Numbered from the stretch's first letter, positions 22,749 to 35,489 are shown. The stretch: DNA of 64,000 bases from Capsicum annuum (GCF_002878395.1 NC_061115.1:59931034-59995033); one strand, 5' to 3'. Notes: a model not told the origin generated them from the sequence alone. Numbers and translations are program-made.

Positions 22749-24700
22749 TGTCCAGATGGCTTAATTTCACTATATGATTTACGAGTCATGATGGAACCTA
22801 CTAAATCCCACCAGTAGGTAAGATGAACCATAGTCCAGAGCTGATTGCAATGGGCTAACTTGGTGGAAAATGCCCAAAAAAGGGCGTATTAGACAATACA
22901 ATTCATAAATAAGCCACACAATATAAATAGCTTGAAAGGTAGCCATACCATAGGAAACCATCCCACAACCTAACATAGTAAGTACACAAGATACTACAAC
23001 ACACTCAATGTTCTAGAATAATCAATACAATATATCTCAAAACAAAAGACTAGACATAGATAAATAGAAGGAAAAGGGGAAAATCTGACTCCAAGTGCTT
23101 ACCCTATCTCTAAAATCTACCATAGCACGATCCTCAAATCAGTGCCGGTAACTAGTACTCGAATCGTCACCAAAAAGGTACAAAAGTATAGTATAATTAC
23201 CAATACCACGGGTACTCGGTAGGCATCATTGGCTGACGGATCTAGATCATGATATAGATATGATAAGATGCAAAATAACATAACTAAGTCAAAAAAATAC
23301 ATAAACCTGGTAGTATCTCCCACCTTATTGGACACAATTAAATGCATCGACTGGAACAAAATAAAGATCAAGCAATTATAACAACAACATTGGCCCATAT
23401 AAGCCAATAAATACAGAATAGTAAATAACCCAATACAGGCCCCTATAAGCTTGGAGGGTACAATCAAGGAAAATATATTACCGAGCATGACACACCCCAA
23501 AACAAAATCCATGTTGTATGGGCACGTCAAGCCCACATTAACTAGAGGTTGCCCCGATAACTCGTCACATCCTTTACAAGGGCCGAGTGAATCCTGACCA
23601 TATAATAAGATAGTGGAAAGAATACTACAAGTCCTATCTTAAACGTGTCTAAACACTTCATTAGATTCATCAACTAACTAATATACCCAAGTTCACAATC
23701 ATCCACAATACCTCTATTCATATACAAACCGATGTTTAGAAATGTATACATCAGGACAAGCCCCCGACCAAAGCCAAAACAAGTAAAAATAATACTAAGT
23801 CTAAAAGTAGGATACCAACATGAATGTCTTTCGGAGTAAGAAAGCTCACCACTCCCAAGTCAATGCACGAACTACTTCGATTGCCTAATCACTGTGAAGG
23901 AAGGAAAGATGATGCTCCGGCCCCTATGTCACTTGTAGACATAGCATTCGATGATGGTTAGTGGTTTGAATGCTAGTATGTAACTCAAAGGTTAGGACAA
24001 AATAGCATCTTCAATTAACAAGAATTCAATATATATAATATTCAACCATATTCATGACCTTATCCATACATATAGGTATATCACATGCTAACAAGCAAAC
24101 AAGTCATAACAACACTCTCAAACCACTCAATCGTGAGACATAAAGTAGAGGACTCCAACATTCCATATTTAGATTCAACAAGCCTTATTTGGTATGGGAC
24201 TTCAAATATGTCCATATATCACTTTGACGATGGACTTTAACCATATATACACTGATTAAACAAGGAACTCTAACCACACATTCACAATTATTTAGGCAAG
24301 GGACACTAACCACGCATTCACATTCATTTAGGCAAGGGACTTTAACTAAATATTCACATTCATTTAGGCAAGGGACTCTAACCACATTCCCATACATTAG
24401 GCAAGGGACTCTAACCTCATGCCCACACATTAGGAAATCATATTCATTTAGGCAAGGGACTCTACCCACATTCCCATATTAGGAAAGAGACTCTAACCTT
24501 ATGCCCACACATTAGAAAAGGAACTCTAACCTCATGACATATTAGATAGGGGACTCTAACCCAAGCCATTATATTTGGAAAGGCACTTCAACCTCAAGAG
24601 ATCTCATTGGACAAGGGATTTTAACCATAAGCAATTTTATTAGGTGATAACACTCGGCTCACTCCCATAATTGAGGGGTGAGACGGTCATTGTCAAGTAA
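22749..24700 (-). mobile_element. Gypsy LTR, minus strand, carrying a minisatellite
   Basis: 22749-23480 aligns with 12855-13620 of the 5' LTR in this window: ATTTACGAGTCATGATGG, then GGGCTAACTTGGTGGAAAATG, then CACCAAAAAGGTACA and GGTAGGCATCATTGGCTGAC. The plus strand begins TGTCCAGATGG at 22749, an altered TGTCACGACCC end. The upstream part differs from the other copy because it holds the 30-36 bp tandem repeat at 24195-24643. The right edge is uncertain. The hydrophobic 139-codon open stretch at 23117-23536 lies entirely in this LTR and is not a gene. Confidence 0.55.
24195..24643. repeat. Minisatellite, about 13 units of 30-36 bp
   Basis: Units begin near AAGGGACTCTAACC and end near CACATTCATTTAGGC or CATACATTAGGC. 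Starts are near 24232, 24265, 24299, 24335, 24371, 24404, 24455, 24486, 24519, 24549, 24581 and 24614, with a degenerate first unit near 24195. The outer units are most diverged, as usual for tandem arrays. One stretch produces a minus-strand open frame (24185-24469) encoding a repetitive peptide, which is an artefact of the array. Confidence 0.85.
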
Positions 24701-25629
24701 CCCAATGTAAATTGGGGTCGAATATGAAGGAGTGAATGTTGTAGACTTCTAACCTATGGGTACTCAAGTTACTATAAGGTTACCCAAAATTCTAATGGAA
24801 ACAACATGTATAAGTAAAGGGGGGAATTGTTTGAAAATTCTTCTCACAAACTTCAACAAGTACATGATGAATGCTATCTTTGGTTTGAATTCAAGGTTTG
24901 GAGGAATCTTGGGATTATGTCTCCTTAGAGTTGAAGCATGTGGGACAATATTGGTTTATCATGGGATTTAGTTAGCTACCCAAAACCTCAACCTAACAAA
25001 TGTGGAGTTTATATAGCTACCCAAAACCTCAACCAGGCATCCCTATTTCTATGATGATGCTCTTAACATGATTTACACTCCTTGAATACTTACTTCTAAG
25101 ATTGCAAAGGAGAGTAAACCAAAGACTTAGTTGTTCACCCATTGCTTTTTCCCCCGATAACCATCTTTAGAGAATGTTATGGGTTACCTAATATTCACCT
25201 AAATCCCTCTGTTGAGGATGAAAAAGGTTTTCTAGAGCTTGGAGTTTTCAATCATCAAACCCATTTGGATATTTAGAGTTTTCACCCATCAAATTCCAAC
25301 ACATAAGCTCAATAATTGGTGAAATTCATACTAAACAACTAAAATCCATGCTAACACAACAATACCCACACACAATCACACTTTAGTTTAACAAAATCCC
25401 AAGACTAAATTATTTAGCTACTCATGAAAAAAGTAAAGATAGATAAAATATGTGGGTCAATGAAAGCATTCATTTTCAACAAGAAACTAAGAAATTGAAG
25501 ACTCCAAAGTTGATTACACACTTTCCCAATTAGGGTTTCAAGCTTAGAATTTAAAACTAACTTATGAGATAATCCATCCCCAAATAAGAAAGGGGTTTTG
25601 CTTTTATATATGATTTGGGATTCATCTAT
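24701..25629. other. Unassigned non-coding stretch, probably LTR or leader sequence
   Basis: There is a short repeat of TAGCTACCCAAAACCTCAACC (24972-24992 and 25015-25035). The region around 25270-25620 is A/C-rich on the plus strand and has an AT-rich core, like an LTR R region. No coding match on either strand. Confidence 0.3.
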
Positions 25630-27600
25630 AATATTTTAATATTCTTTCCTTGGGCTAGTTCCCGTTGATCCACGATCATGTGTGTTTGACCACGATCGCG
25701 GTTAGTTCCATGACCATCATTTGCTGACCACCTGAACTAATAGCGACTGTGGTCTGAGGACCGTGGTTGCGGTAATCGGGGATGATTGCTTCAGGTTTCT
25801 AGCTGCATTCCTTTTGCTTCCATTTTCTCCCTTTTAAGCTCCATTCCACATATGCTCGCATTTTTCACTTCATATCTACAAAATATTGGTGTTAGTGCTC
25901 TAAAATCTGAATAATGCTTCATTTTCTAATTTAAAACATGGTAGTGTATGTGCATAATTTGTATGAATGAGTGGTAGGATTACCATTAATCAACACCCCT
26001 AACTTAGACATTTGGTTGTCCTCAAGCAACACTACCTACTACCATGAGACCTTTATCATATGTGCCTTTATTTATGTTCCCAATGACCATAAAGGCTCTA
26101 ACTTGGTTGATACCATAAAAAAAATTTCACACATAGATTTGGAAGTATTATCAATGCGCCTCATCATAAGATGGAGTGACAAGGATGCAATAGATCTTAG
26201 GGAACGACTATGTGACAATTACTAACACTCTAGAAGTGACTCATAAGCTGGCTTCAATTGTGTTATACATCCACTTATGTCATTGTGCGGAAGATGACAA
26301 AATCACCCACCTTAATTAACTCACATACCCCCTCACAAGAAAGGAAGGTTCACACACCTAGTTACCACTTATGCAATAAGAAAAATTAAGTGCAATCACT
26401 CTCTTTCTCTCAAGGAATTCTTCATGATACAAGTACCATGCCATAGACTTACCTCTATTTTCAATCTCTACTACAATGACCACACTTGGCTGGAAATCAC
26501 AAAGGGATTCTTGATCTTGTAATGTAGGTTTAGGGTGGGGTAGGATAAAAATTTTGGACAACAAGGCTATACACTCCTTGAACTTCTACATTAAATTCTC
26601 ATCACTTTTTGCTTATTGGGTCACTTCTTATTGTTTTGTTGCTTTACCTACTTTGTCTCTTTTTCTTTACTCAAAATATTTTCACCTATTTTCTTCAATT
26701 CTCATGCTTGCATCAAGCTTCATGCACTCATTCTTTTGACGGACTATCTTTTCCTTTAAAGCAAAATGGTTATTTGCTAGGCTCGTAGCTTCTTTTCATT
26801 TTTATGGCTTCATGGCTCAATCTACACTTTCTTTCTCTTTCCATCACCCCTAACTTAGGATTTTTTCCTCACTTTCTATTCTTAAGTTCAAGAAGGATAG
26901 GGTTTAAGAGAGAATGAATAGAAGGGTCACGGCTTATAATGTAGTTAGCAAATAAAAATCCAAAGGCTTAAAGTCGGTGACTAGGGGTAACTCATATGTA
27001 CTGGTAGGGATTTTAGGCTAAAGTAGGTTTCCAAAATCACAAAATGTCCTATGATCATTTTACCCACCACACACAACCAAAATTTAGTTTTCAAAAACTA
27101 AAGGGACAAGTTTTAGATGGTACAAGTACATATGAGATGTAGACAATTAAGATCACACATGACATATGAATGTTGTAAAGGGGGGTCAATTGTTCTCCTC
27201 GCTCGAGACAAGGGTGGAGTATCCCATATTTTTCTACTATCAACTTTTGGAGTCAAATAAAGAGAGAGAATTTGGTCACAAAGTTTCTCACATCCATGCC
27301 TTCAACTTTTTGCAAAATTTTTTAGGTGGAGAGGGTGCTTGCTTTTGTACCCAAACTATGCATAATTTTCTACTCATCGTCCTACACTGCAAAATATAGT
27401 ATGGGCGAACTTCCATATGATTACTAAGACTTCACGAATGGGTATGAATTTGAACCCCAATTATTGATGCCACAAGTACTCAAACCTCTTCTGCATCGAT
27501 GGTTAGAAACTAAAATCACGAATTAACTAAACAAGAACAAAATAACTACTCCATACAGGTGTAAGCACCATCAGAGTGCCCAAATAATACAACCTAAATA
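25630..27600. mobile_element. LTR-like region with GC-rich CGATCGCGG motifs
   Basis: 25650-25780 contains CCACGATCATG, ACCACGATCGCGGTTAG and ACCGTGGTTGCGGTAATC in otherwise AT-rich DNA. About 330 bases later comes ATCAACACCCCTAACTTAGA followed by TCCTCAAGCAACACTACC. The same two landmarks recur in order at 29180-29260 and 29480-29530, so this is one copy of a repeat flanking the transposon-protein pseudogene. Orientation and ends could not be fixed. Short open stretches here (for example 27166-27399) have no recognisable protein. Confidence 0.4.
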
Positions 27601-27609
27601 AAAAGTAAG

Positions 27610-28994
27610 AATTATCTAAAAGTGAAGAAAATTATGCAGAATATCAATAATACATGCCCAAATAAATAAATAAGAAGACACCCCAACTGTAAAGATAACA
27701 GTGTCCTTACTACAAAAATAATTAAGGATAAAGGAGATAAGGGTGCTTCCAGAATCTCCATCAAGGGCTTTTATCACTTTTAGACCCTGCATTATTACCA
27801 TTCTTCTCAAGATCTAACCACTCAGTTGGGGCTTCATCATCATTGTACACCCAAGAAGTAGGAGGCCTGCTTCGGGGTTTGAGAACCTTCCATTTCTTTC
27901 TATATCTGGGAGACGAACTCGTCTCTTTTATTCTCCCTAGTGATCATATTTTCATATGCGCTCTGGAGGTTTCAGTATGATGACCCCATAGAGGAGTAGG
28001 CTTCCTCAAGATGATCAATAGTAGCTTTTTGCTTTTTTGGTTTCTCCTTGTACTCATCATAATCGACACATGACATATATGAGTGATGGCAAGTAGAGGG
28101 ATCTTCCAAACCTTGAGGAAAGCTAGCCACAATCTCTTTAATGGTTACAATATTAACTCCAATCTCTTCAAGAGGTCCCATGGTGGTTGGCCTATGAGGC
28201 TCAGGTTTGCTACATGTTAGGTCTTCCAATTCGATTTTTATTTTTTTTTCTTTTGCCCAGTGCGCCCTCTTCTCGAATCCTCAATGGGTAGATGGGGGCA
28301 CTAGGATGCATCCATGTATCACTAGCATACTCATGCACCCCTGCTCTCTTGCAAAGCTCCATAATTAGATAGGGGTAAAAGATATTTGTACCACTTTGGT
28401 TTTTGAAATCATCAATTTCATTCACTATGACTTGACCAACATCCAAAGAGATGTCTTCTAGAATACAAACAACCATCCAAGCCCGCAATTCAGGGACTAC
28501 TATCATGTTGGTGAAAGGATACACTTGGCTACAAATGATGTACAACCATATTTCTAGCCTCGAAAGTAAAGTCATTAATGGAGATATTGCTTTTAGTTTT
28601 GGTCCACTAGACTTCCTTTTTGGGACATAGCCGTTGTTCTAACAAATTTCCTGATTTACACCCCTTCACTTTGAATTCACCAATGTCTGCTTGTTGAGCC
28701 TATAATCATCATTGATTTTCTTAGCCCTAACTTTCAGCAGTTTTCCAAGCATCTTTACAATTACATTGAGTGGGTCTGGGAAAGATACTTCTCTGATATT
28801 AGCACTAAATTTATGGACCCATTGTTCATTTTCAAGGTATGGATCTGGGGAAAAGCACTTCCATCCAGTGGCTTCAATTTTGTCATGAAAAACTAGTAGC
28901 TTCTCCGGTACATTCTCTAAAGAAATTCCTCTCTCCAAAAGTAATTTTGCTCTAAAGTATCATTGTAGTAGTGAGTATTATATTTGGGTGCCAT
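27610..28994 (-). pseudogene. Putative plant transposon protein (Transposase_32-like) pseudogene
   Basis: A start codon at 28994 opens MAPKYNTHYYNDTLEQNYFW. After a frameshift the sequence continues with ERGISLENVPEKLLVFHDKI, GWKCFSPDPYLENEQWVHKF and SANIREVSFPDP (28938-28666). After another break come SLDVGQVIVNEIDDFKNQSG and FYPYLIMELCKRAGV (28575-28210). This order (an ERG-hxF segment, W..F, then hNVGxIIxxEI and FPxLIxxLCxxAGV) is that of the plant transposon protein family found beside LTR elements. The C-terminal tail (28229-27700) is charged. Function in the family is unknown. At least two frameshifts disable it. Confidence 0.6.
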
Positions 28995-29149
28995 GAATCT
29001 GATGTGATTAAACTAATCCATGAGGTTGTCCTAAAATCATTAACACATATTATATCTTTCAACGTCATTTGAATCATTCAAGCTATGCTAGATTGATCAT
29101 TAAAGTTCATTGGACTAGGTGCTTGGGGTTGCCTGACTAAAAATTGAAA

Positions 29150-30000
29150 GTATAGGATTTTTGACATGACAGGAACTTACCCTCAGTTACCGTGATTATG
29201 GATTAGAGGTGTGTCCTCTTTATTGCGGTCGCGGTCTATGACCACAATCGCGACACCTTAGGCTTATTCTATGTCAGTTCTGCATGTTCAACTTCCTCCC
29301 AGTTCTAGACTACTAGCATGTTTTACAGTATGGGTGCAAATGCAGGTCATGTGAACAATGCTACCGATGTGTGTAAATGTGCCCTTCAAAAGTAAAAGCC
29401 ACTATTAAAATTTCTTTTGAGCAATTTATCAAACACAAGGTGTGCATTTCATATTTGTGTACTTTGTTTACACACTATTAGGTACTCAACGTCTCCCTAC
29501 TTGTATGTAAACCTCAATCAAGAAGCCAACACCATAACAATAATAAGTATGACAACATGTAAAGCATAGAAATTAAAACCTTAGGCCCTTTATTAATCAT
29601 GCACTCAATGGTCTAGTTTAAAAAATAAAAGTAGGGATTCATGTCACCTACCAAAGTTGTGATGCAAGAGGGATGTGCACGGAGACTGTTTGAGAGCTTA
29701 TAACTTGGCAACCAATGTAGCTGAGATATGACAGTACAATCTTAAAAAGAGAATGTGAGAGAAATGAAAGAGACTAGGGGTTAAATGACTTAAATGACTA
29801 CAACCACGGACACCCGCGAGGCCACGATCGCGCATGCTGGCCTCGATCGCAGTAACTGATATCAATGTTTACTCCCCTATTTTCCCCTGTTCAGTATTTT
29901 ACTCAATTTACACAGAATTTCTATATTTTAATTTTCAAAGAATACATTCACATTTGCCCCTTTTAAAGCTGATTCAATGCAATCCAAAGTGCCTCAAATG
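29150..30000. mobile_element. LTR-like region, second copy with CGATCGCGG motifs
   Basis: GC-rich clusters at 29210-29265 (TTGCGGTCGCGGTC) and 29805-29860 (GGCCACGATCGCGCATGC, CTCGATCGCAGTAAC) lie in AT-rich DNA, with the TACTCAACGTCTCCCTACTTG landmark between. The two clusters may mean two overlapping LTR copies. Ends were not determined. Confidence 0.4.
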
Positions 30001-30099
30001 CATGGATTATTCAAATGCAAAGACAACATCTACACTATGAGAACATGACAAAAAAGGATACGACCCACTCTCATGGCATTTGTGGATTGCGCCCACCTA

Positions 30100-30642
30100 G
30101 AGCCTTCATTATCACTGTGGCATAACTTATTTCTTCTTTCAATCTTATGGTAGGTCCTCAAACCCCTCATCTTACACTGTCTCATTTTCAACATCCACCA
30201 CGGATTCTACTTGGAGCTCTGCGGTTTTCTTAATTTACTTGCAAATTTTGAACTATACTTTATTATCTTGTACCCAAAATTTCATATCCCCCAACTCTAG
30301 ATTGCCAATGTGCCTCCCGGTGGACAATAAAGGATGGCTAAGAATGATAGGCACCTCTTAGTCCATCACAAAATCCAATACAAAAAAATCTGCCAGGAGA
30401 ATGAATTTGTCCACCTTTATGAGGACATCATAAAATAACCCCACTGGCCTTTTTATGGACCTATCCACCATCAAAAATTGCATCGATATTGGTGTAAGAG
30501 TATCCAAGCCAAGTTTCTTATAAATTACATAGGACATTAGGTTGATGCTTGCAAAAAGGTCACCAAGATCTTTTGCAAACTCATGAGTCCCAATGGTGCA
30601 AGGAAAAGTTAATGCTCCATGGTCATTTTTATTTTCCGCAAC
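30100..30642 (-). pseudogene. Athila/Tat-type aspartic protease remnant
   Basis: The minus strand is open without a stop for about 86 codons from 30642. It contains ALTFPCTIGTHEFAKDLGDL, FASINLMSYVIYKKLGL, MVDRSIKRPVGLFYDVLIKV and ILLADFFVLDF. After one stop it continues EVPIILSHPLLSTGR and LELGDMKFWVQDNK. This is the protease of the Athila/Tat clade. The family's catalytic loop CDLGASINLM is here DLFASINLM. The frame is open right up to the gypsy LTR starting at 30643, so it is truncated there. On its downstream side RT is missing, and a GGGTTGCCTCCC-like 3' untranslated motif follows near 30060-30100. Confidence 0.75.
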
Positions 30643-33193
30643 TGTAAGACCCTATGAAATTCCTAGATTAATTTAGTCCTTTAAGCTTGTCAAGGGATCC
30701 CAGAGTTTGAAAATTCTAGTTAAATTTCTTTACTTAGTTTATTTTTAGCCTTCAAAAGTTGGCTATCTCATTTCTTGACCTTAATGTCCTTTAAGGGTAT
30801 ATATTTTTGTAAATTCACAATTAGGAATGGCAATAGGTTTTCCCGAACAAGTTATAGATTTTTGGACCTCGTTATGACCATGTTTGGAAGTCTGAAACAG
30901 TGGACCAATGCGATCTTGGTGCCCCGCATCGCCTATCGCGTTGGTTAATATTGTTCCCAGACTACCAGTCAAAAGTACTGAGACATGGCGCAATCATGGT
31001 GTAACACATCGAGTATCATGTCGATGCCATCGACGCACCGCATCGCCAAACGCATTAGTGCCCAGTTTCAGTCATTAAATAATGCATCCTTAAGGGTAAT
31101 TATGTCATTTTTTCTTGACCTTTACCCCTCATAACATAAAATTTTGCCCTCTTTTGGATAAATACATTCATTATTTCGCAAGTGCTTAACAACTACAAAC
31201 CCTAGGTGATTAATTTCAATTCAAGAACTCAAGCCTTCTTCCATCAATCTTCAAGAAATTTGTAAACCAAGGTATGTAAAGTGTTCATCCAAGGGTCCCT
31301 TTCACCCTTGGAGCTCAGGAAACCCTTTTCAAAATATGAATTTTGAATTCCATGTTGTAGGTTTTTGATTGTACACATGTTTATGTTGTGATATGATTTC
31401 CAAGATTGAATTTTTATTGAATTCTCATGACTTCATGTTGGTATGTGGATTGAAATCCTTAAATTTGATGTGCTTGATATGGCCATGATGTATTAGTTAT
31501 TGATTCATGCCCTAAAAAAGGTTATGCCTTCCATGTGTTTGTTAAAATGCCTAAGTGTATAAGAATTGTGCATTATGACCTATTTTTGAGCTATATGATG
31601 AACTTATGATATACCCACATGTTCCAATGGACTATCATTCTACTGCTATGTCTTGTAACTCCATGAATTATGATTTTACAATATGTATATATGAAATTAT
31701 AGTAGTTATTTAATTCTCCACATTTTAATGTTGTCTTTCATTGGATTAAATTATTATTTAGTGCTATTCATATTGAATTCAAGCTATTACTAAAAGTCCC
31801 ATAACATTCCCATGATTTGAATAAACTACGAACTGCTAGTGTTTGATAAAATGCCTACAAGAGTGAAGATTTGATAGAGGCTTGCATGTTATGTCCTTTA
31901 AGCTTAAGTATCATGTTAACTATTTTTGCTTTTAAGTCCTGGGGTTATTAAATACCCAAAATCCATAGTTGTTTACTTAGTCTCATCTCAGTATCTTCAG
32001 TATAACTTTAGAATATAATATGAGCATTACTAGATCAGTCAGTTAAACTCAGAACAGTTTAGCATCTAGTATCATTGAATTGGGAGCAGGACTTAGCACC
32101 GAGAGAGTGCAGGGATGACGGCTTCCCCATTAAATAGGCAGAGTCATTAGTAGCAACCCATATACTTTAAAACTACGTAGCCATTATAGGACATAAGAAG
32201 TCACCTGTCATTTTAGGCTTGACTATCTCGCAAGGGTCACCCATCATGTTAGGCTTGACACCCTTAGTCCTTCAGGACCATATAGTATACCATTTTAGTG
32301 GATCTGCATAGCCAACATTAGTAACCATGGCATGGTACTAACACCCTTCCAACTGGGGTTACAGGTTGGACCCCAATTAGCTCGGATTGGGGCATGTCAG
32401 TTAGATGATACCTCCCACAGTCTCAGCTACAATTCTAGTCCAATAATCAGTTTAGACACTCAATCTCAGTGTTGTTTGACCAAATCTTACAGATATTAGT
32501 TATTTCAGTTATTTTAGTATTTTAGTTTACAGATTTTATTTAGTTCATGTTACATGTTTGGTCATAGATCCTCAATATTAATAGATTTCATATATTCTTA
32601 GTAACTCCATATTTCATGCATTCTATTCAATGCCTTATGTTATACAATATATTCAAATGATTATTTATCCATGTTCATGAAACCATGCATATTAGCCTAC
32701 CTCATTTAGCATACCAGTACATTCAAAGTACTGATCACATACTTTTCTTTTGCACTATGATATATCATATCATAGGTTTGGACGCCTAGTTCTCGGATCG
32801 CGCTTAGACTTCTCAAGCTCACAGTAGTAGCAGTGGTGAGTCCTTATATTGTGAGGACAGAATATTTTGTTTCTTGCTTTTGATTAAGTAGTTAGTTAGA
32901 GTTAGTTGGGGCCTGTCCCATCAACTCGTATTTAGGTAAGTTTAGAGGCTTTCGGATATGTTAGTTAGTTATTCAGTTTATAAGTATTTTATCATATTCA
33001 AATAGTTGTTTTCTTCAGATTCATGTTTTAGTACTGATTTATTTGATAAAATCTTATGGCTAATCAGTTGTTTTCCATATTTATTATATTATTATTCAGT
33101 GCTCACAACAGGTACCAGTTCATACGTTAGCTTGTGGTCCCTTGGGACTGTAAGCACCGTATGAAGCCCAGGGTGTACTCTCAGGGCATTTCA
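30643..33193 (+). repeat. 5' LTR, 2551 bp
   Basis: It starts TGTAAGACCC and ends GGGCATTTCA at 33193. From about 31640 it aligns well with 40960-42489 of the 3' LTR (for example AGTCCTGGGGTTATTAAATACCC against a near-identical block at 41246), but the upstream 600 bases differ. It includes the CAGGTACCAG..CAT..GTTAGCTTGTGG block shared with other LTRs here (42406, 62163, and reversed at 36216). Confidence 0.75.
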
Positions 33194-33197
33194 AACT

Positions 33198-33210
33198 TAG
33201 TATCAAAGCC
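33198..33210 (+). other. Primer-binding site
   Basis: TAGTATCAAAGCC, a one-base variant of the initiator tRNA-Met primer-binding site, starts 5 bases after the LTR end at 33193. Confidence 0.75.
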
Positions 33211-33412
33211 TAAGGTTTTAAAGAGTCCTTGAAAGTCTGAAAGCCATGACAAGTAGAGTCTTGTGCATGGGTGTGCAACGTGCCATACTTATGGGAAGAA
33301 GGCTACAAGGCATTTAGGAAAAGTTTCTCTTCCATTGTTAATGTCATGTGAGTGAGCATAAGCTCAAGTTAATATCTCAGTCTAATCCATTTTTTCCTTC
33401 CATGTACAGAAC

Positions 33413-33795
33413 ATGCCTTCAGAAAAGAATAACAGAAGAGGAGAAGGAAACCAACCAGCACCTTCGCCCGTCTAGGCAGATCCTCTGGACGAGCATATCT
33501 CTTATGCAGAATTCAGAGCTACGTTCACCACTCTCACTAACTCTATATGATCTCAAAATTAATGGACAGCTGCTGTTTAGGCCAACCTAGTGGCCAATAC
33601 TGCTGCAACCAGGATTCGGGACTTCACCCGAATGAATCCTCCTGCCTTCATGGGATCCAAGTCTGAAGAGGATCTACATAAATTCTTAGATATGGTTCAG
33701 AAGGTAATGGATATTATGGGGGTAACATCTAGTGCGAGTGTTGAGTTGGCTGCATATCAGTTGCAGGATATGGCCCATATATAGTTTAAGTAGTA
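33413..33795 (+). pseudogene. Gypsy gag, N-terminal fragment
   Basis: The ATG at 33413 opens MPSEKNNRRGEGNQPAPSPV, then a stop. Further along comes RIRDFTRMNPPAFMGSKSEE, DLHKFLDMVQKVMDIMGVTS and VELAAYQLQDMAHI, equivalent to the family's F.RMNPP.F.GS...DP..F.D...K....M.V....RVELA.YQLK..A..W. This is the capsid-forming Gag N-terminus. The tryptophan codon after AHI is a stop. The rest of gag, the zinc knuckle and the protease are missing: 55 bases later the sequence is already at the start of RT. Confidence 0.7.
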
Positions 33796-33849
33796 GAAGG
33801 TAGATAGAGGTGTATTTACCATCTTGTTCGAGTCAAAGAATCTAATTCA

Positions 33850-35230
33850 GAGACTCCAACCCTTGAGTCAGTTTCAGTAGTCAGGAAATTCCCAGATATG
33901 TTCCCTTATGATCTTCTCAAAGTTCCTTCCGAAAGGGAAATTGAATTTGGAATAGACCTTCTTCTAGATACTCAGCCCATATCTATTTCGCCATACAGAA
34001 TGGCTCCATCTAAACTCAAATAACTAAAAGAACAGTTGATGGATCTCCTAGATAAAGGATTCATCATACCCAACATCTCCTCATAGGGTGCACCATTTTT
34101 ATTCGAGTTGGTTCTCTCAAAATGTGCATAGACTACTGTCAGTTAAACAAGTCACAATCAAGAATAAATATCCACTTCTTAGAATTGATGACTTGTTTGA
34201 CCAACTTCAGGCTGCCAACTACTTTTCCAAGATAGACCTCAGATCAGGCTATCATCAACTCAGGGTCAGGGAGTGTGATATTCCTAAAATAGCTTTCTGA
34301 ACTCGATATGGTTACTTTAAATTTCTAGTCATGTCCTTTAATATCACTAATTCCCTAGAAGCCTTCATAGACTTAATGAATCAAGTGTTCAAGGAATACT
34401 TAGACATATTCATCATAGTCTTCATTGATGATATTTTTGTTTACTCCTATTGAAAAAATGATCATGCAGACTATCTCAAAATAGTATTACAGACTCTTAG
34501 AGCTCATCAGTTGTTTACTAAATTTAGTAAGTGTGAATTCTATCTAAGATTAGTAGCTTTCCTTGGCCATATTATTTTTGGTGATGGTATTCCTCAAAAG
34601 ACTGAAGCGGTGAGAAACTGGCCCAAACCCATTTCTCCTTCAGACATTAGGAGTTTCTTAGATTTAGTTGGCTATTATCGTCAATTTGTTGAAGGTTTTT
34701 CTTCTATTGCATACCTTATGTACAGATTGACTCAAAGAAAGTCAAGTTTCAGTGGTTAGATTCCTGCGAAAAGAGTTTTTAGGCGTTGAAGACTTGACTC
34801 AACCCAACCCAGTTCTTACTTTGCCAGATGGTTCAAATGGATTTGTTGTGTACTGTGATGCATCCATAGTAGGTTTGTGTTGCATCCTCATGCAGAGAGG
34901 TAACGTTATAGCCTATGCCTCTAGACAACTTAAGCCCCATGAGAAGAATTACCCTACCCATGATCTTGAGCTAGCAGTTATAGTGTTTGCCTTATAAATT
35001 TGGAGGCACTATTTGTATGGGGTGCATGTTGATGTGTTCTCAGATCACAAAAGCATGTAGTATGTGTTCTCTCAGAAAAATTTGAATTTATGACAGAGAA
35101 GGTGGTTAGAGTTACTTAAAGATTATGACATGACTGTTTTGTATCATCCTAGAAAGTCCAATATAGTGGTTGATGCTCTCAGTAGATTGTCAATAGGTAG
35201 TGTTGCTCATGTTGAGGATGGTAAGAAGAA
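33850..35230 (+). pseudogene. Gypsy reverse transcriptase and RNase H
   Basis: RT begins with [20 protein letters not shown] and [18 protein letters not shown]. It continues [35 protein letters not shown] (34180-34280), then an [12 protein letters not shown] equivalent of the YVDDIL catalytic motif near 34420, and FLGHIIFGDGIPQKTEAV (34560-34610). RNase H follows with [46 protein letters not shown] and DALSRLSIGS, ending near 35230. The two catalytic aspartates of RT are kept, but several stops and frameshifts break the frame (for example near 34020, 34300, 34450 and 34760). Confidence 0.8.
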
Positions 35231-35489
35231 TTTAGATCAGTAAGTTCATCATCTTGCACGAATAGGTGTCCACTTAGTCAACTCAGTCGAAGGTAGTGTA
35301 TGGGTGCAGAGTAGTTTAGAATCATCCCTAGTTTTTAAAGTGAAGGAAAAATAGGATAGTGATCCCAATTTAGTTAAGTTAGAAGAATTAGTCAGAGATA
35401 AAAAAGTGGAGGTTTTCTCCCAAGCTTGGGAGATGGTGTGCTGCATTGTTAGGGTCGACTATGTGTGTCTGGTATAGATGATTTGAGGT

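Noticed and set aside
23117..23536. 139-codon minus-strand open frame, hydrophobic
   Set aside because: It lies wholly inside a gypsy LTR that aligns with 12855-13620, has no domain, and its hydrophobicity follows from T-rich composition.
24185..24469. Open frame coding a repeated peptide (VRVPCLNECE type)
   Set aside because: It is the translation of the minisatellite. Units vary in length and the frame is not maintained in the rest of the array.
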